The notes: a model not told the origin generated them from the sequence alone. A stretch of 64,000 bases of DNA from Hydrogenovibrio sp. 3SP14C1 (GCF_029625905.1 NZ_JARTLM010000003.1:124001-188000), one strand, 5' to 3'. Shown: positions 50,290 through 63,064, numbered from the stretch's first letter. Numbers and translations: made by a program.

Positions 50290-50763
50290 TTACCAACGGA
50301 AATGTGAAAACGCTTTGTTCGCTTCCGCCATTCGATGAGTATCTTCTTTCTTCTTAATCGCGGAACCGCGGTTATCAAGAGCATCTGATAATTCACCAGC
50401 TAAGCGCAACATCATGCCTTTCTCACTACGCTTACGAGCAGCTTCTACAATCCATCTCATCGCTAGAGCTGTCTTACGCTCTGAACGCACTTCTACTGGT
50501 ACTTGGTAAGTTGCACCACCCACACGGCGAGATTTAACCTCAACCATCGGGCCAACATTCTCCAAAGCTTCTCTTAATAGCACAGCATGCTCACCGCCTT
50601 TCTTTCTATCTACAACAACGTCAAGCGCATCATAGACAATTTTTTCAGCGACAGCTTTCTTACCACTGACCATAATCATGTTTACAAACTTTGTTAAAGT
50701 TGTGTCACCAAATTTTGGATCTGGTAAAACTTGTCTTTTAGGTATTTCTCTTCTTCTTGCCAT
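50290..50763 (-). CDS. rpsG: Small subunit ribosomal protein S7
   Basis: 157-aa primary 16S rRNA-binding head protein. It has [19 protein letters not shown] and the C-terminal NKAFSHFRW. In E. coli S7 represses the str operon. Confidence 0.97.
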   Translation of the reverse strand: MARRREIPKRQVLPDPKFGDTTLTKFVNMIMVSGKKAVAEKIVYDALDVVVDRKKGGEHAVLLREALENVGPMVEVKSRRVGGATYQVPVEVRSERKTALAMRWIVEAARKRSEKGMMLRLAGELSDALDNRGSAIKKKEDTHRMAEANKAFSHFRW

Positions 50764-50821
50764 TCTTACTCTTCCGGTATAAATTTACACTAATTATTGC
50801 AAAACGTATGTTAAGGAACTA

Positions 50822-51196
50822 TTACCCCTTAGGACGCTTTGCACCGTACTTAGAACGACCTTGTTTACGTCCATCAACACCTGCGCAATCCAATGAACCA
50901 CGAACTGTATGATAACGTACACCAGGTAAATCTTTTACACGACCACCGCGAATTAAAATCACGGAGTGTTCTTGCAAGTTGTGACCTTCACCACCGATAT
51001 AACTAGAAACTTCATATCCGTTAGTTAAACGTACACGTGCAACTTTACGTAGGGCAGAGTTTGGCTTTTTAGGGGTTGTTGTATAAACACGCGTACATAC
51101 TCCACGACGTTGAGGACAAGCCTCTAGTGCAGGAACATTTGACTTTTTCATCTTATCTTTACGCGGCTTACGCACCAACTGGTTAATAGTAGCCAT
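50822..51196 (-). CDS. rpsL: Small subunit ribosomal protein S12
   Basis: 124-aa decoding-centre protein. It has [20 protein letters not shown] and [16 protein letters not shown]. Both lysines at which streptomycin resistance arises are present, so it reads as wild type. It is the first gene of the str operon. Confidence 0.97.
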   Translation of the reverse strand: MATINQLVRKPRKDKMKKSNVPALEACPQRRGVCTRVYTTTPKKPNSALRKVARVRLTNGYEVSSYIGGEGHNLQEHSVILIRGGRVKDLPGVRYHTVRGSLDCAGVDGRKQGRSKYGAKRPKG

Positions 51197-51212
51197 TAAT
51201 TCTCACTCCATC

Positions 51213-51230
51213 TTAAGATTTAAATCTTAA
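51213..51230. repeat. 18-bp perfect AT-rich palindrome before rpsL
   Basis: TTAAGATTTAAATCTTAA is fully self-complementary and ends 16 nt before the rpsL ATG. As RNA it could form a short weak hairpin near the ribosome-binding site. Confidence 0.6.
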
Positions 51231-51233
51231 TTA

Positions 51234-51264
51234 CTAAAAATCCATGAGCTAAAAAAGCTCATGG
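51234..51264 (-). terminator. Attenuator-like hairpin in the rpsL leader
   Basis: Minus strand CCATGAGC pairs with GCTCATGG (51264-51242) across a 7-nt T-rich loop, followed by ATTTTTAG. It lies between the promoter and rpsL. Confidence 0.72.
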
Positions 51265-51277
51265 GTAAGGTTGAGGG

Positions 51278-51306
51278 ATTTTAGTGACCCTCTAACACAT
51301 TGTCAA
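51278..51306 (-). promoter_or_regulatory. str-operon promoter
   Basis: Minus strand TTGACA, 17 nt, TAAAAT, in the rpoC-rpsL spacer 29 nt past the rpoC stop. Confidence 0.82.
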
Positions 51307-51334
51307 GCATAAGTTTATGAATTTATTCAATGAT

Positions 51335-54300
51335 TCATTCAGCTGTATGCTCAACACTTTCTGTTAAAGAAACCGTTTCTTCAACGACTTCTTCTTGAGC
51401 CGCACTCTCATTATCAGAGCTCATGAAAGCGGCTAGTTCGAGCTGTGTTTTTTCACTCGCTTCCCTACGAGCTTTATGATAAGCGAAGCCTGTTCCAGCC
51501 GGAATCAAACGACCTACAATAACGTTTTCTTTCAACCCAACTAGCTTATCTTCCTTACCACTGACTGCGGCTTCCGTTAACACACGAGTTGTTTCTTGGA
51601 AAGAAGCAGCTGAAATAAACGATTCAGTTGCCAATGATGCTTTGGTAATACCTAGTAGAACACGCTGATAAGTTGCTTCTACTGACCCTTCATTGGACAC
51701 TTTCTCATTCATTTCAAGAACTCTTGCATACTCAGCTTGCTCACCTTTAATCAGGCTAGTATCACCTGTTGAACGAACTTCAACTTTTCTAAGCATCTGA
51801 CGTACAACTGTTTCAATATGCTTATCGTTGATTCTTACACCTTGTAAGCGATATACATCTTGAACCTCGTCAACAACATATTTAGTCAGTCGTTCAACAC
51901 CCAGTAGTCTCAAAATATCATGTGGGTTAGGGTTACCATCAACGACAACATCCCCTTTTTCAACACGCTCACCCTCAAAGACATCAACTGAACGCCATTT
52001 CGGAATCAAAGTCTCATGCTGCTCGCCACTATCTTGTGTAATGACAAGACGTTGCTTACCTTTGGTTTCTTTACCAAATCCAATTACACCTGAAACTTCA
52101 GCCATAATTGCAGGCTCTTTTGGTACTCGGGCTTCGAATAAGTCTGCCACGCGTGGAAGACCCCCTGTAATATCCTTGGTCTTGGAAGATTCTTGTGGAA
52201 TTCTTGCCAAAATATCACCTGCACCAACCTTATCGGACTGGTTAACAACGACAACCGAGTTTTCAGGTAAATAGTATATCGCTGGCGTCTTCGTACCAGG
52301 GAAAGGAACGACTTCACCTTTATCATCAACCAACTGAATATAAGGTCTTAACTCCTTACTCGCTGATGAACGTTCTTTTGAACTTTTCACAACATGCGTT
52401 GTCAGTCCTGTCAATTCATCTACATGCTCTTCTACTGCACCATCAAAATTACCAAACTGAATTATCCCTTCAGCTTCTGTAATCACTGGATGGGTATGGG
52501 CATCCCATGTTGCCAATACATTACCAGACGTAACATCAATTCCATCTTTCACGTTCAGCATTGAACCGTAAGGAATCTTATATCTTTCTTTCTCTCTTCC
52601 TAGACTATCTAGGATAGAAATTTCTCCAGAACGAGAGGTAACAACAACCTGGTTTTCAGTGTTTTTAATGGTTTTTAAATTATCAAATTTAACTTTACCT
52701 TCATGCTTAACTTCAACCTGACTCTGAGCGGTTGATGCTGAAGCGGTACCCCCGATATGGAATGTACGCATGGTTAACTGAGTACCCGGCTCACCAATGG
52801 ACTGAGCTGCCATAACACCAACGGCTTCACCAAGGTTTACCATATGTCCACGCGCTAAATCACGTCCATAACACTTCTGACAAATACCAAATTTTGTCTC
52901 ACAAGTAATTGGAGAGTATGCTTTGACGACATCAACACCAGACTCATCAATCAAGTTCACAAGACGCTCATCCAGCAGCGTCCCTTTCTCGACGATAATC
53001 TCACCATCTAAGCCAACAACATCTTCAGCAACTACACGACCCAAGATTCGTTCTTTAAGTTCTTCAACAACTTCACCACCTTCAACATGCGGTGTCATTG
53101 TAATACTTGCATCTGTGCCGCAATCAGGTTCTGTCACAACAACATCTTGTGCAACATCGACCAATCGACGTGTCAAGTAACCTGAGTTCGCTGTTTTTAA
53201 TGCCGTATCCGCTAGACCTTTACGTGCACCATGCGTTGAAATAAAGTACTGAAGGACGTTCAGCCCTTCACGGAAGTTTGCTGTGATCGGTGTTTCAATG
53301 ATAGAACCATCCGGCTTAGCCATCAAACCACGCATACCCCCTAACTGACGCATCTGAGCAACAGACCCACGAGCACCAGAATCAGCCATCATATAAACAG
53401 AGTTAAAGGAAGTTTGTTTGACTTCATTACCATCAGCATCCGTCACCATTTCAAACTGAAGCTCTTCCATCATGGATTTTGTGACCAATTCATTGGTATG
53501 AGACCAAATATCAACAACTTTGTTGTAACGCTCACCTTCAGTTACCAAACCTTGTGCGAACTGTCTCTGAATCTCTGTTACCTGCTCATCTGCACGTTCA
53601 ATAATTGGTGCTTTATCATCTGGAATAAGCATATCATCGGAGCAGAAAGACAAACCAGCTAAGGTTGACCACTTAAAACCTGCATACATTAATTGGTCAG
53701 CAAAAATAACGGTTTCCTTAGGGCCAAGAATACGATAACAAGCATTTAATGCCATAGAAATATTCTTTTTCGTTAAGTTAAGATTCAACAAATCAAAACC
53801 TAAACCTTTCGGAAGAATTCTCAATAGAAGAGCACGACCAACGGTTGTGTCGACAATCCCTTTTTTAACGGATTCAACACCAGCATCATCAATAATTGTC
53901 TCTTCAATTTTTAACTTAATTTTAGTGTGAACATGAACCGCTTTTGCATCCAACGCGCGCTGTACTTCCATCCAGTTAGAGAAAGCCTTTCCTTCACCTT
54001 TAGAGTTTACTTTTTCACGCGTAATATAATAAAGCCCTAGAACAACATCTTGTGATGGAACAATAATAGGATCACCGTTTGCAGGTGATAACAAGTTATT
54101 GGTTGACATCATTAAGGTTCTGGCTTCAAGCTGCGCTTCTAAAGACAACGGTACGTGAACAGCCATCTGATCACCATCGAAATCGGCGTTAAAGGCTGAA
54201 CATACCAAAGGATGCAAGTTAATTGCTTTCCCTTCAATCAGTACTGGCTCGAACGCTTGAATCCCAAGTCTATGGAGTGTTGGAGCACGGTTCAACAGAA

Positions 54301-55561
54301 CAGGGTGCTCACGAATAACTTCATCTAAAACATCCCATACTTCTGGTAAGCCTTGTTCAACCATTTTTTTAGCAGCTTTAATTGTCGTAGCTAAACCACG
54401 CTTTTGAAGCTTACTAAAAATAAAAGGCTTGAATAATTCCAAAGCCATCTTCTTAGGTAGACCACACTGATGCAAACGCAATGATGGACCAACAACGATA
54501 ACGGAACGACCAGAGTAGTCCACACGCTTACCAAGTAAGTTCTGACGAAAGCGCCCTTGCTTACCTTTGATCATATCAGCTAATGATTTTAACTGGCGCT
54601 TGTTTGTTCCCGTAACAGCTCTTCCACGACGCCCGTTATCCAGCATCGAATCAACAGATTCTTGCAGCATACGTTTTTCGTTACGAACAATAATGTCAGG
54701 CGCCATAAGATCTAACAATCTTTTTAAACGATTGTTACGGTTAATAACTCGACGATATAAATCGTTAAGATCAGATGTCGCAAAACGACCTCCGTCTAAT
54801 GGCACCAATGGTCTTAATTCTGGTGGTAAAACAGGAAGCACGTCCAAAATCATCCATTCAGGTTTATTCCCTGATTGAACAAAGGAATCAATCAATTTTA
54901 ATCGCTTAGAAAGCTTCTTCTGTTTTGTTTCAGAACTCGTCGCTTCCATTTCTTCACGTAGTCGAGTTGATTCAGCATCAAGATCAATAGACTGAAGCAT
55001 TTTCTTAATGGCTTCGGCACCCATTTGAGCTTCAAACTCGTCACCGTATTCATCCATGGCATCCAAGTATTCTTCTTCACTTAACAACTGCCATGGTTCA
55101 AGCGGCGTTAGACCTGGATCAACAACCATAAAGGCTTCAAAATAAAGCACTGCTTCAATTTCTTTCAATGTCATATCTAACATCAAACCGATTCTGGAAG
55201 GCAGTGATTTTAAGAACCAGATATGTGCAACTGACGTTGCTAGATCAATATGCCCCATACGCTCACGACGTACTTTAGATTGCGTGACTTCTACGCCACA
55301 CTTCTCACAAATAACACCACGATGCTTGAGCCGCTTATACTTACCACATAAGCACTCATAATCACGAATAGGACCAAATATTTTTGCACAGAACAATCCA
55401 TCACGCTCTGGCTTAAAGGTACGATAATTTATCGTCTCAGGCTTTTTAACCTCACCAAAAGACCATGAGCGAATCTTTTCTGGGGAAGCAAGAGTAACTT
55501 TTATCGTATCGAAATCATTTGATACATTTTGTTTTTTTAGAAATCCTAATAAATCTTTCAT
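51335..55561 (-). CDS. rpoC: RNA polymerase beta' subunit
   Basis: 1408-aa catalytic subunit. The N-terminal zinc site is [20 protein letters not shown]. The active-site magnesium loop is [12 protein letters not shown]. The second Cys cluster is [14 protein letters not shown]. The trigger-loop and bridge-helix regions contain [14 protein letters not shown] and [16 protein letters not shown]. Its ATG overlaps the rpoB stop by one base (TAATG). Confidence 0.98.
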   Translation of the reverse strand: MKDLLGFLKKQNVSNDFDTIKVTLASPEKIRSWSFGEVKKPETINYRTFKPERDGLFCAKIFGPIRDYECLCGKYKRLKHRGVICEKCGVEVTQSKVRRERMGHIDLATSVAHIWFLKSLPSRIGLMLDMTLKEIEAVLYFEAFMVVDPGLTPLEPWQLLSEEEYLDAMDEYGDEFEAQMGAEAIKKMLQSIDLDAESTRLREEMEATSSETKQKKLSKRLKLIDSFVQSGNKPEWMILDVLPVLPPELRPLVPLDGGRFATSDLNDLYRRVINRNNRLKRLLDLMAPDIIVRNEKRMLQESVDSMLDNGRRGRAVTGTNKRQLKSLADMIKGKQGRFRQNLLGKRVDYSGRSVIVVGPSLRLHQCGLPKKMALELFKPFIFSKLQKRGLATTIKAAKKMVEQGLPEVWDVLDEVIREHPVLLNRAPTLHRLGIQAFEPVLIEGKAINLHPLVCSAFNADFDGDQMAVHVPLSLEAQLEARTLMMSTNNLLSPANGDPIIVPSQDVVLGLYYITREKVNSKGEGKAFSNWMEVQRALDAKAVHVHTKIKLKIEETIIDDAGVESVKKGIVDTTVGRALLLRILPKGLGFDLLNLNLTKKNISMALNACYRILGPKETVIFADQLMYAGFKWSTLAGLSFCSDDMLIPDDKAPIIERADEQVTEIQRQFAQGLVTEGERYNKVVDIWSHTNELVTKSMMEELQFEMVTDADGNEVKQTSFNSVYMMADSGARGSVAQMRQLGGMRGLMAKPDGSIIETPITANFREGLNVLQYFISTHGARKGLADTALKTANSGYLTRRLVDVAQDVVVTEPDCGTDASITMTPHVEGGEVVEELKERILGRVVAEDVVGLDGEIIVEKGTLLDERLVNLIDESGVDVVKAYSPITCETKFGICQKCYGRDLARGHMVNLGEAVGVMAAQSIGEPGTQLTMRTFHIGGTASASTAQSQVEVKHEGKVKFDNLKTIKNTENQVVVTSRSGEISILDSLGREKERYKIPYGSMLNVKDGIDVTSGNVLATWDAHTHPVITEAEGIIQFGNFDGAVEEHVDELTGLTTHVVKSSKERSSASKELRPYIQLVDDKGEVVPFPGTKTPAIYYLPENSVVVVNQSDKVGAGDILARIPQESSKTKDITGGLPRVADLFEARVPKEPAIMAEVSGVIGFGKETKGKQRLVITQDSGEQHETLIPKWRSVDVFEGERVEKGDVVVDGNPNPHDILRLLGVERLTKYVVDEVQDVYRLQGVRINDKHIETVVRQMLRKVEVRSTGDTSLIKGEQAEYARVLEMNEKVSNEGSVEATYQRVLLGITKASLATESFISAASFQETTRVLTEAAVSGKEDKLVGLKENVIVGRLIPAGTGFAYHKARREASEKTQLELAAFMSSDNESAAQEEVVEETVSLTESVEHTAE

Positions 55562-58500
55562 TATTCTTGCTCCAACTCAATATCAATACCCAAGGCACGA
55601 ATTTCTTTACGTAACACACTGAACGACTCAGGAATACCTGGTTCCATGTATTCATTGCCGTCGACAATATTTTTATACATACGTGTACGACCATTCAAAT
55701 CATCAGATTTAACTGTCAGCATTTCTTGTAATGTAAATGCGGCACCATAAGCTTCAAGTGCCCATACTTCCATCTCACCGAATCGCTGACCACCGAATTG
55801 TGCCTTACCACCTAATGGCTGCTGCGTAACCAAGCTGTAAGGCCCAGTTGAACGAGCATGCATTTTGTCGTCAACCAAATGGTTCAACTTCAAGTAATAC
55901 ATATAACCGACCGTCACTGGGCGATCAAACTCTTCCCCACTGATACCATCATAAAGAGTCATCTGACCTGATTCAGGTAAATCTGCAAGTCTTAACAGAG
56001 CTTTAATCTCACCTTCTGAAGCACCATCAAATACTGGTGAAGCCATAGGAACCCCCTTACGAAGGTTACCAGCTAACTCAATAATTTCTGCATCAGTCAA
56101 TGAATCAAAGTCCACTTTCTGACCTTGAGTATCGTTATAGATCTTATGTAAGAAAGCTTTTAGTTCTTTAATGTCTGCTTGTTGTTCAAGCATGGTATTA
56201 ATCTTCGCCCCAAGACCTTCAGCAGCTAGACCAAGATGAGTCTCTAAAATTTGCCCGACGTTCATACGAGATGGAACCCCTAAAGGATTCAAACAAATAT
56301 CAACTGGACGACCCGTTTCATCATATGGCATATCTTCAACTGGACAAATGCGCGAGATAACACCTTTGTTACCATGACGACCCGCCATTTTATCACCAGG
56401 CTGGATACGACGTTTCACGGCAACATAAACCTTAACCATTTTAGAAACACCAGGCTGAAGATCATCTCCTTGAGTTAACTTCTTTCTCTTCTCTTCAAAG
56501 ACACCATTTAACTCTTCTTTTTTAGCAACCAATTGTTTTTCTAAGGCTTCTAAATGTGAAGATAAAGCATCGTCTGTAACATTCAAACCAAACCACTTAG
56601 TTGAATCTAAAGAAGCAAGATAATCGGCTGTAACTTCTGTTCCATCTACCAGTTTTTGACCAATCAACATAGGTTGAATACGATCAATCGTATCTTCTTC
56701 AAGAATCGTATACTGTTCATCAATGTCTTTTCTTACTTTTTGTAACTCATCTTCTTGAATTGCTAAAGCACGCTCATCTTTCTTAACACCTTCACGCGTA
56801 AAGACTTGCACATCAATAACAGTCCCTTCCACCCCTTTACTCACTCGTAAAGACGTGTCTTTTACATCCGAGGCTTTTTCACCAAAAATAGCACGTAGAA
56901 GCTTTTCTTCAGGCGTTAATTGCGTTTCACCTTTCGGAGTTACTTTACCAACGAGGATATCACCTTGTTTAACTTCAGCACCAACATAGACGATCCCAGA
57001 TTCATCCAATCTAGAGAGCGCAGCTTCACCAACATTTGGGATATCTGCAGTTACTTCTTCAGGTCCTAGTTTTGTGTCACGCGCAAGACAAGTTAACTCT
57101 TCAATATGAATTGTCGTATAACGGTCTTCTTGAACAACTCTTTCAGAAACTAAAATCGAGTCTTCAAAGTTGTAACCATTCCAAGGCATAAAGGCAATGC
57201 GCATATTTTGACCGATTGCCAACTCACCTAGATCAGTTGAAGGTCCATCTGCAAGTACATCACCTCGTGAAATAACATCACCAGCTTTAACGATTGGCTT
57301 TTGATTGATACAAGTGTTCTGGTTTGAACGTTGATATTTAATCAAATTATAAATATCGACCCCTGTTTCACCTTCTGCAATCTCTTCTTGATTCGCTCTC
57401 ACAACAATTCGAGCAGAATCAGAAGAAACAATTTCACCACCACGGAGAGCGACAACCGTCACACCAGAATCGATTGCTACTGTTTTTTCAATTCCTGTTC
57501 CAACTAAAGGCTTATCAGCACGTAAAGTTGGGACTGCTTGACGCTGCATGTTTGACCCCATTAAGGCACGGTTAGCATCATCATGCTCAAGGAACGGAAT
57601 CAAAGAAGCCGCTACAGAAACAATCTGCTTTGGTGAAACGTCCATATAATCAATATCATTGGAAGAAGCCAGGATCGTTTCATTTTTGTGTCTCGCAGTA
57701 ACAAGTTCATCAAGTAACTTATTATCTGCATCCATAGCAGCACTAGCCTGTGCAATCACAAACTGAGCTTCGTCAATGGCAGAAACATATTCAACTTCAT
57801 CGGTTACTTGACCATCAATAACTTTGCGATAAGGCGTCTCTAAGAAACCATATTTATTAGTTTTTGCATAAATGGCTAATGTATTGATCAAACCGATGTT
57901 TGGCCCTTCAGGCGTTTCAATTGGACAAACACGACCATAATGCGTTGGATGCACATCACGCACCTCAAAGCCAGCACGTTCACGCGTTAAACCACCAGGC
58001 CCTAAAGCAGAAACGCGTCGCTTATGCGTAACCTCAGATAAAGGGTTAACCTGGTCCATAAATTGTGATAATTGACTTGAACCAAAAAACTCTTTGATTG
58101 CAGCTGACACAGGCTTAGCATTGATCAAATCCTGTGGTAACAGCCCATCAGTTTCTGCTTGGTTTAGACGTTCTTTAACAGCTCTTTCCACACGAACCAA
58201 ACCGACTCGGAAAGCATTTTCAGCCATCTCTCCAACAGCACGAATACGTCTATTGCCCAAAGTATCAATATCATCAATCGTACTTAAACCGTTACGAATA
58301 TTAAGTAGCTCTGTAACCACATCAACAACATCTTGGTTTTCTAAAACCAAACTACCTTCGTTGTCTTTTCGACCTAAGCGTCTGTTTAACTTCATACGCC
58401 CAACAGAGGAAAGATCGTAACGCGCTTCATCAAAGAATAAGCTATTAAATAAAGCTTCCGATGATTCTTTAGTCGGTGGCTCACCAGGACGCATCATTCG

Positions 58501-59622
58501 GTAGATTTCAATTTGAGCTTCGAGCTGTGAAGTGGTTGTATCTAAATTCAACGTATCAGAAATATATGATCCATTTTCTAAATCATCAATAAATAAGACA
58601 CGGAAAGACAGGTCTTTGATTGATTTCATTGTCTCAATCAAATCGCTGGCAATTACTTCATTTGAACGCGCGACTAACTCACCTGTCTCTTCGTTAGTAA
58701 TCCCTGAAGACAACACTTTACCTAACAGATATTCTTCTGGTACAACAACATTCTTTACTTTAGCTTCTTGTAATTGCTTAATATTACGAGCCGTAATTTT
58801 CTTGCCCGCTTTAATCAGCACCTTATCGCCATCTGAAATATCAAATGCAGCCGTCTGACCTTTTAATTGACTTGGAACCAAATCCATGACAAATGCGCCT
58901 TTTTTATAGGCAACATGAGTGTGGTCAAAAAATGTATCCAGAATCTCTTCCGAACTATAACCCATTGCTCTAAAAATAATCGAAACCGGAAGCTTACGAC
59001 GACGGTCAATACGAACAAACACACAGTCATTATGGTCAAACTCAAAATCTAACCATGAGCCACGGTAAGGGATAATTCTAGCGTTAAACAACACTTTACC
59101 GGACGAATGCGATTTCCCTTTATCACTATCAAAAATCACACCTGGTGAACGGTGCAACTGAGTCACGATTACACGCTCAGTCCCGTTAATAACAAAAGTA
59201 CCATTTTCCGTCATCAGAGGTACATCACCCAGATACACTTCTTGTTCTTTAACATCCTTAACAGGACGTTTTCCTGCTGGGGCATCTTTATCAAATAAAA
59301 CAAGACGCATCTTGACACGTAAAGGCGAAGAATAAGTTACGCCTCGCTGCTTACACTCTTTAACATCAAACTCTGGTTGCCCCATCGTATAGCTAACGTA
59401 TTCAAGATCTGCTGTACCAGCAACACCATGAATTGGAAAGACTGATGAAAATGCTGAATGCAACCCAATCGGATCGCGCTCAAGTGGTTTTTTATCTTTT
59501 TGCAAAAACTCTTTGAAAGATTCTTTCTGGAGAGAAAGAAGATAAGGAACTTCAAGAATTGAAGATCGTGTCGCAAAATCTTTACGAATACGTTTCTTTT
59601 CAGTTAAAGAATAGGCCATCAT
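55561..59622 (-). CDS. rpoB: RNA polymerase beta subunit
   Basis: 1353-aa subunit that with beta' forms the active cleft. The rifampicin region ([21 protein letters not shown], split as [10 protein letters not shown] and [11 protein letters not shown]) carries the wild-type residues. C-terminal blocks such as [15 protein letters not shown] and [11 protein letters not shown] are intact. Two ATGs are adjacent (59622 and 59619); the second matches homologues ([15 protein letters not shown]) and either is possible. Confidence 0.98.
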   Translation of the reverse strand: MMAYSLTEKKRIRKDFATRSSILEVPYLLSLQKESFKEFLQKDKKPLERDPIGLHSAFSSVFPIHGVAGTADLEYVSYTMGQPEFDVKECKQRGVTYSSPLRVKMRLVLFDKDAPAGKRPVKDVKEQEVYLGDVPLMTENGTFVINGTERVIVTQLHRSPGVIFDSDKGKSHSSGKVLFNARIIPYRGSWLDFEFDHNDCVFVRIDRRRKLPVSIIFRAMGYSSEEILDTFFDHTHVAYKKGAFVMDLVPSQLKGQTAAFDISDGDKVLIKAGKKITARNIKQLQEAKVKNVVVPEEYLLGKVLSSGITNEETGELVARSNEVIASDLIETMKSIKDLSFRVLFIDDLENGSYISDTLNLDTTTSQLEAQIEIYRMMRPGEPPTKESSEALFNSLFFDEARYDLSSVGRMKLNRRLGRKDNEGSLVLENQDVVDVVTELLNIRNGLSTIDDIDTLGNRRIRAVGEMAENAFRVGLVRVERAVKERLNQAETDGLLPQDLINAKPVSAAIKEFFGSSQLSQFMDQVNPLSEVTHKRRVSALGPGGLTRERAGFEVRDVHPTHYGRVCPIETPEGPNIGLINTLAIYAKTNKYGFLETPYRKVIDGQVTDEVEYVSAIDEAQFVIAQASAAMDADNKLLDELVTARHKNETILASSNDIDYMDVSPKQIVSVAASLIPFLEHDDANRALMGSNMQRQAVPTLRADKPLVGTGIEKTVAIDSGVTVVALRGGEIVSSDSARIVVRANQEEIAEGETGVDIYNLIKYQRSNQNTCINQKPIVKAGDVISRGDVLADGPSTDLGELAIGQNMRIAFMPWNGYNFEDSILVSERVVQEDRYTTIHIEELTCLARDTKLGPEEVTADIPNVGEAALSRLDESGIVYVGAEVKQGDILVGKVTPKGETQLTPEEKLLRAIFGEKASDVKDTSLRVSKGVEGTVIDVQVFTREGVKKDERALAIQEDELQKVRKDIDEQYTILEEDTIDRIQPMLIGQKLVDGTEVTADYLASLDSTKWFGLNVTDDALSSHLEALEKQLVAKKEELNGVFEEKRKKLTQGDDLQPGVSKMVKVYVAVKRRIQPGDKMAGRHGNKGVISRICPVEDMPYDETGRPVDICLNPLGVPSRMNVGQILETHLGLAAEGLGAKINTMLEQQADIKELKAFLHKIYNDTQGQKVDFDSLTDAEIIELAGNLRKGVPMASPVFDGASEGEIKALLRLADLPESGQMTLYDGISGEEFDRPVTVGYMYYLKLNHLVDDKMHARSTGPYSLVTQQPLGGKAQFGGQRFGEMEVWALEAYGAAFTLQEMLTVKSDDLNGRTRMYKNIVDGNEYMEPGIPESFSVLRKEIRALGIDIELEQE

Positions 59623-59744
59623 TACCCCAACATTCGACTAAATAAAAGAAAGAAAAAATTTCTTTCCAGAAAATGCATAAAACTGTAATAACAGAATAAA
59701 TATCTTAATGCTATTGATTACACTTTTACACACTACTATAAACA

Positions 59745-59772
59745 ACAAAAGGCCGACGCAAAAACGTCAGCC
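59745..59772 (-). terminator. Attenuator-like hairpin between rplL and rpoB
   Basis: Minus strand GGCTGACG pairs with CGTCGGCC (8 bp, one wobble) across a 6-nt loop, followed by TTTTGTTG. It is placed as the partial terminator that lowers rpoBC relative to rplJL in E. coli; the similarity is positional. Confidence 0.72.
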
Positions 59773-59804
59773 ATTATTATGCTACGAGAGCAAAAGAAGA
59801 AGTA

Positions 59805-60176
59805 TTATTTAACTTCGACTTCAATACCTGCTTCTTTAAGCTCATTTGCAAGCGTTTCAGCTTCTTCTTTAGACACAGCTTCTTTAAGAGTGAAAGGTGC
59901 ACTTTCAACAGCTGATTTAGCTTCTTTAAGCCCAAGACCTGTTGCGCCACGCACTGCTTTGATTGCCGCAACTTTATTGTCACCAGCACCCGTTAGGATA
60001 ACATCAAACTCAGTTTGCTCTTCAGCAGCAGCACCAGCATCACCGCCAGGACCTGCAACTGCAACTGCAGCAGCAGAAACACCGAACTTTTCTTCCATTG
60101 CTTCAACAAGTTCAACAACTTCCATTACTGACATGTTAGCAACTGCTTCTAAAATATCGTCTTTTGTAATTGCCAT
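59805..60176 (-). CDS. rplL: Large subunit ribosomal protein L7/L12
   Basis: 123-aa stalk protein that recruits translation GTPases. It has an N-terminal dimer domain, an Ala/Gly hinge (about 35-52) and a C-terminal domain with [20 protein letters not shown]. It is rich in GCA/GCT Ala codons. Confidence 0.97.
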   Translation of the reverse strand: MAITKDDILEAVANMSVMEVVELVEAMEEKFGVSAAAVAVAGPGGDAGAAAEEQTEFDVILTGAGDNKVAAIKAVRGATGLGLKEAKSAVESAPFTLKEAVSKEEAETLANELKEAGIEVEVK

Positions 60177-60215
60177 TTTAATTTTCCTTAAATTAAATAT
60201 TTTTAATATGTAAGC

Positions 60216-60716
60216 TTAAGCTGCTTCAGCTTCTTTTTGATCTTTAATTGCAACAAGACCACGCGCCACTTTAGCGACTGGTTCTTTCATTACATAAAGT
60301 AGCTTACTTAATGCTTCATCGTAGGTCGGTAGAGCTGCGATTGATGCCAAGTTACTAGCATCCATAACACCTTCACCAATCGAAAGCGACTTAACAACTA
60401 AAGCTTCATTATCTTTTGAAAAGTCTTTAAAGACACGCGCGGCGTTCCCTAACTCTTCTCCTGAAAATGCAAAGATTAATGGGCCAGAAAATGTTTCTGC
60501 CATATCTTCAAACTTCGACCCAGCAACTGCTCGACGAACCAGTGTGTTTTTAACAACACGAATGGATACGTTTGCTTCACGTGCTTTAGAACGAAGCTCT
60601 GTTAATTGCGCTACAGTCAACCCACGATATTCAGCCGCAACCATTGAACCCGCTTCTGCAATAATTGCAGCAACTTCATCAACAACGGCTTTTTTATCTT
60701 CGATTTTGAGTGCCAT
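60216..60716 (-). CDS. rplJ: Large subunit ribosomal protein L10
   Basis: 166-aa stalk base that binds L7/L12 dimers through its C-terminal helix. I start at the ATG at 60716 (MALKIEDKKAVVDEV) with GGAGG 4 nt upstream; an open extension of 28 residues upstream is the leader RNA. It is probably autoregulated through the leader. Confidence 0.96.
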   Translation of the reverse strand: MALKIEDKKAVVDEVAAIIAEAGSMVAAEYRGLTVAQLTELRSKAREANVSIRVVKNTLVRRAVAGSKFEDMAETFSGPLIFAFSGEELGNAARVFKDFSKDNEALVVKSLSIGEGVMDASNLASIAALPTYDEALSKLLYVMKEPVAKVARGLVAIKDQKEAEAA

Positions 60717-60888
60717 ATAACCTCCAAAACAGCCTGATAAAATCAGGCCCCTCCATCTACGTAGGTTTAAATCTATTAAGAATGTAACATCAACATTCAC
60801 CTACGGTCTGCGATGGGCGCTCTCTCAATCTAAGCAGTACTTAACTTAAGGAGTCCCAACTCGCATTCTCATTAAAAATGAGAAATTC
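60717..60888 (-). promoter_or_regulatory. L10 leader (autoregulatory mRNA of rplJL)
   Basis: The 172-nt rplA-rplJ spacer has the long-range stem CGTAGGT/ACCTACG (60805-60799 with 60766-60760) and a local GCCTGAT/ATCAGGC hairpin (60732-60748) just before the rplJ ribosome-binding site. This matches the layout of the L10(L12)4-binding leader known in E. coli. A TTCTCAT/ATGAGAA hairpin follows the rplA stop. Confidence 0.75.
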
Positions 60889-61578
60889 TTACAATGATGA
60901 TTGATCAACAACCAGACCAGGACCCATCGTGCTAGAAATAGATACTTTTTTCATGTAAGTACCTTTAGCAGCAGCTGGTTTGGCCTTGTATAAATCCTCA
61001 ATCAATGCATTTAAATTTTCTTTCAATTTTTCTGGTGCAAAATCTACTTTTCCGATAGAAGCATGGACAATCCCAGCCTTATCTGCACGGAATCTTACTT
61101 GACCAGACTTCGCATTATTGATTGCGTCAACAACGTTTGGCGTAACAGTACCAGTCTTAGGGTTTGGCATTAAACCACGTGGCCCCAAAACCTGACCCAA
61201 CATACCAACAACTCTCATCGCATCTGGAGACGCAATAACGACGTCGAAATCCATCATGCCACCTTTTATTTCGGCAGCAAGCTCATCCATCCCAACAAAA
61301 TCAGCACCTGCTTCTTTTGCTGCAGCTGCATTTGCTTCACCCGTAAACACTGCAACTCGAACATCTTTACCAGTTCCGTTAGGCATAACAGTCGCACCAC
61401 GGACAACCTGATCAGATTTACGTGGATCAATTCCAAGCTTAATGGCAACATCTACCGACTCAGAGAATTTAGCTGTTGCTAACTCTGAAACCAGAGAAAA
61501 ACCTTCAAGAACGTCATAAGACTTTAGAGAATCAACCTTCTCAGCAAACATCTTTTGTTTTTTAGTTAACTTAGTCAT
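60889..61578 (-). CDS. rplA: Large subunit ribosomal protein L1
   Basis: 229-aa mobile stalk protein at the E site; in E. coli it represses its own operon. It has [16 protein letters not shown] and the conserved [12 protein letters not shown]. The ATG at 61578 has GGGG 8 nt upstream. An earlier ATG at 61584 overlaps the rplK stop (TAATG) but is too close to that site. Confidence 0.95.
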   Translation of the reverse strand: MTKLTKKQKMFAEKVDSLKSYDVLEGFSLVSELATAKFSESVDVAIKLGIDPRKSDQVVRGATVMPNGTGKDVRVAVFTGEANAAAAKEAGADFVGMDELAAEIKGGMMDFDVVIASPDAMRVVGMLGQVLGPRGLMPNPKTGTVTPNVVDAINNAKSGQVRFRADKAGIVHASIGKVDFAPEKLKENLNALIEDLYKAKPAAAKGTYMKKVSISSTMGPGLVVDQSSL

Positions 61579-61583
61579 TCTCA

Positions 61584-62012
61584 TTACCCCTCTACATTCA
61601 AGCCCATGCTACGAGCTGAACCAGCAATAATTTTTACTGCTGCATCTAGATCGTTAGCATTAAGGTCTGCCATTTTTGTGTTTGCAATTTCTTCTAATTG
61701 CGCACGTGTTACCGTTCCAACTTTATCCATGTTCGGAACACCAGAACCTTTTTGGACACCAGCAGCTTTTTTCAATAAAACAGATGCAGGAGGTGTTTTT
61801 GTAACAAACGTAAAACTGCGATCGTTAAAAACAGTAATAACAACAGGAATAGGAAGATTCTTTTCTACAGACTGGGTCTGGGCATTAAACGCCTTACAGA
61901 ACTCCATAATATTCACACCGTGCTGACCTAGAGCAGGCCCAACCGGTGGACTAGGGTTTGCATTTCCTGCTGGAACTTGCAACTTGATATAGGCTTCAAT
62001 TTTCTTAGCCAT
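61584..62012 (-). CDS. rplK: Large subunit ribosomal protein L11
   Basis: 142-aa protein of the GTPase-associated centre. It has [20 protein letters not shown], the proline-rich thiostrepton-site segment, and [12 protein letters not shown] at the C-terminus. The 72-nt gap before it contains a GCTTAC/GTAAGC hairpin. Confidence 0.97.
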   Translation of the reverse strand: MAKKIEAYIKLQVPAGNANPSPPVGPALGQHGVNIMEFCKAFNAQTQSVEKNLPIPVVITVFNDRSFTFVTKTPPASVLLKKAAGVQKGSGVPNMDKVGTVTRAQLEEIANTKMADLNANDLDAAVKIIAGSARSMGLNVEG

Positions 62013-62084
62013 TTCTTTCTCCTTGTGGGTATAACGTCTCTCGACTTCCCAGGGTTACTAAAAGCTTACAACGTAAGCGGTAAT

Positions 62085-62618
62085 TTAATTCTTTTCTACC
62101 TGAGTAAACTCAAGTTCAACCGGCGTTGAGCGCCCAAAAATAAGTACAGAAACCTGTAACTTATTTTTATCATAATCCACACCTTCAACAACAGCTTCAA
62201 AGTCGTTAAACGGACCATCAATAACACGAACCATTTCGCCCGGCTCGTAAATAACTTTCGGCTTAGGCTTATCAACACCTTCTTCAACCTTCTGAAGAAT
62301 ACGATCAACTTCTTTTTGAGTAATTGGCGCTGGACGATCAGATGTCCCTCCAATAAAGCCCATCACCTGAGGGACACTTTTAACTAAGTGCCATGTATCT
62401 TCATTCATTTCCATTTGAACCAAGACATACCCAGGGAAAAACTTTCTCTCTGAAGTTCTCTTTTTCCCTTCGCGAATTTCAACCACTTCTTCTGAAGGCA
62501 CCAACACTTGGCCGAATTTATCTTCCAGACCCGCGCGTTCAATGTACTCGGACAACGCTTTTTTCACTTTGTTTTCATACCCTGAATACGCATGAACGAC
62601 ATACCATCTTTGAGCCAT
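62085..62618 (-). CDS. nusG: Transcription termination/antitermination factor NusG
   Basis: 177-aa elongation factor with an NGN domain ([31 protein letters not shown]) and a C-terminal KOW ([20 protein letters not shown]) that binds Rho or S10. I start at the ATG at 62618 with AGGTGG upstream; the frame is open into secE but without homology. It lies 2 nt after secE. Confidence 0.96.
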   Translation of the reverse strand: MAQRWYVVHAYSGYENKVKKALSEYIERAGLEDKFGQVLVPSEEVVEIREGKKRTSERKFFPGYVLVQMEMNEDTWHLVKSVPQVMGFIGGTSDRPAPITQKEVDRILQKVEEGVDKPKPKVIYEPGEMVRVIDGPFNDFEAVVEGVDYDKNKLQVSVLIFGRSTPVELEFTQVEKN

Positions 62619-62620
62619 AA

Positions 62621-63004
62621 CTATCCACCTTGTCCTGTTAACACCTGAACAGCCCATAAAAAGAACATATCCACCAACCACAAGAAAATACTCATAACAA
62701 TAACAACAGCAAACACTATTAACGTCATCTGAACGGTTTCTTGTCTTGTTGGCCAAATAACTTGCTTCACTTCTTTTTGAGCATGCGAAAGATACCCAAA
62801 CCAAGACCGCCCTTTATCAGACCGATAAAAAACCATTCCTGACAAGGCAATACCACTAATCAACCCCAGCACCCTAACAACAGCATGCGCATCGGAGTAA
62901 TAGTAATAACCAATCAAACTTAATAGAAGCAATGTAGCTGAGACAACAACTTTCAATGTCTCCAGCGATTTAGCTGCCGATGGATTTTCTGCTTTTTGAC
63001 TCAT
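62621..63004 (-). CDS. secE: Sec translocase subunit SecE
   Basis: 127-aa clamp of the SecY pore with three membrane helices, the E. coli-type long form. The conserved cytoplasmic amphipathic segment is [22 protein letters not shown]. The start at the ATG at 63004 ([13 protein letters not shown]) is preferred; the upstream extension runs into the tRNA. Confidence 0.94.
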   Translation of the reverse strand: MSQKAENPSAAKSLETLKVVVSATLLLLSLIGYYYYSDAHAVVRVLGLISGIALSGMVFYRSDKGRSWFGYLSHAQKEVKQVIWPTRQETVQMTLIVFAVVIVMSIFLWLVDMFFLWAVQVLTGQGG

Positions 63005-63064
63005 AAGTAATCTAATATTCTGAAATAAAAACGACCCGTCATTCAAACAGGCCGTTATAAAATA

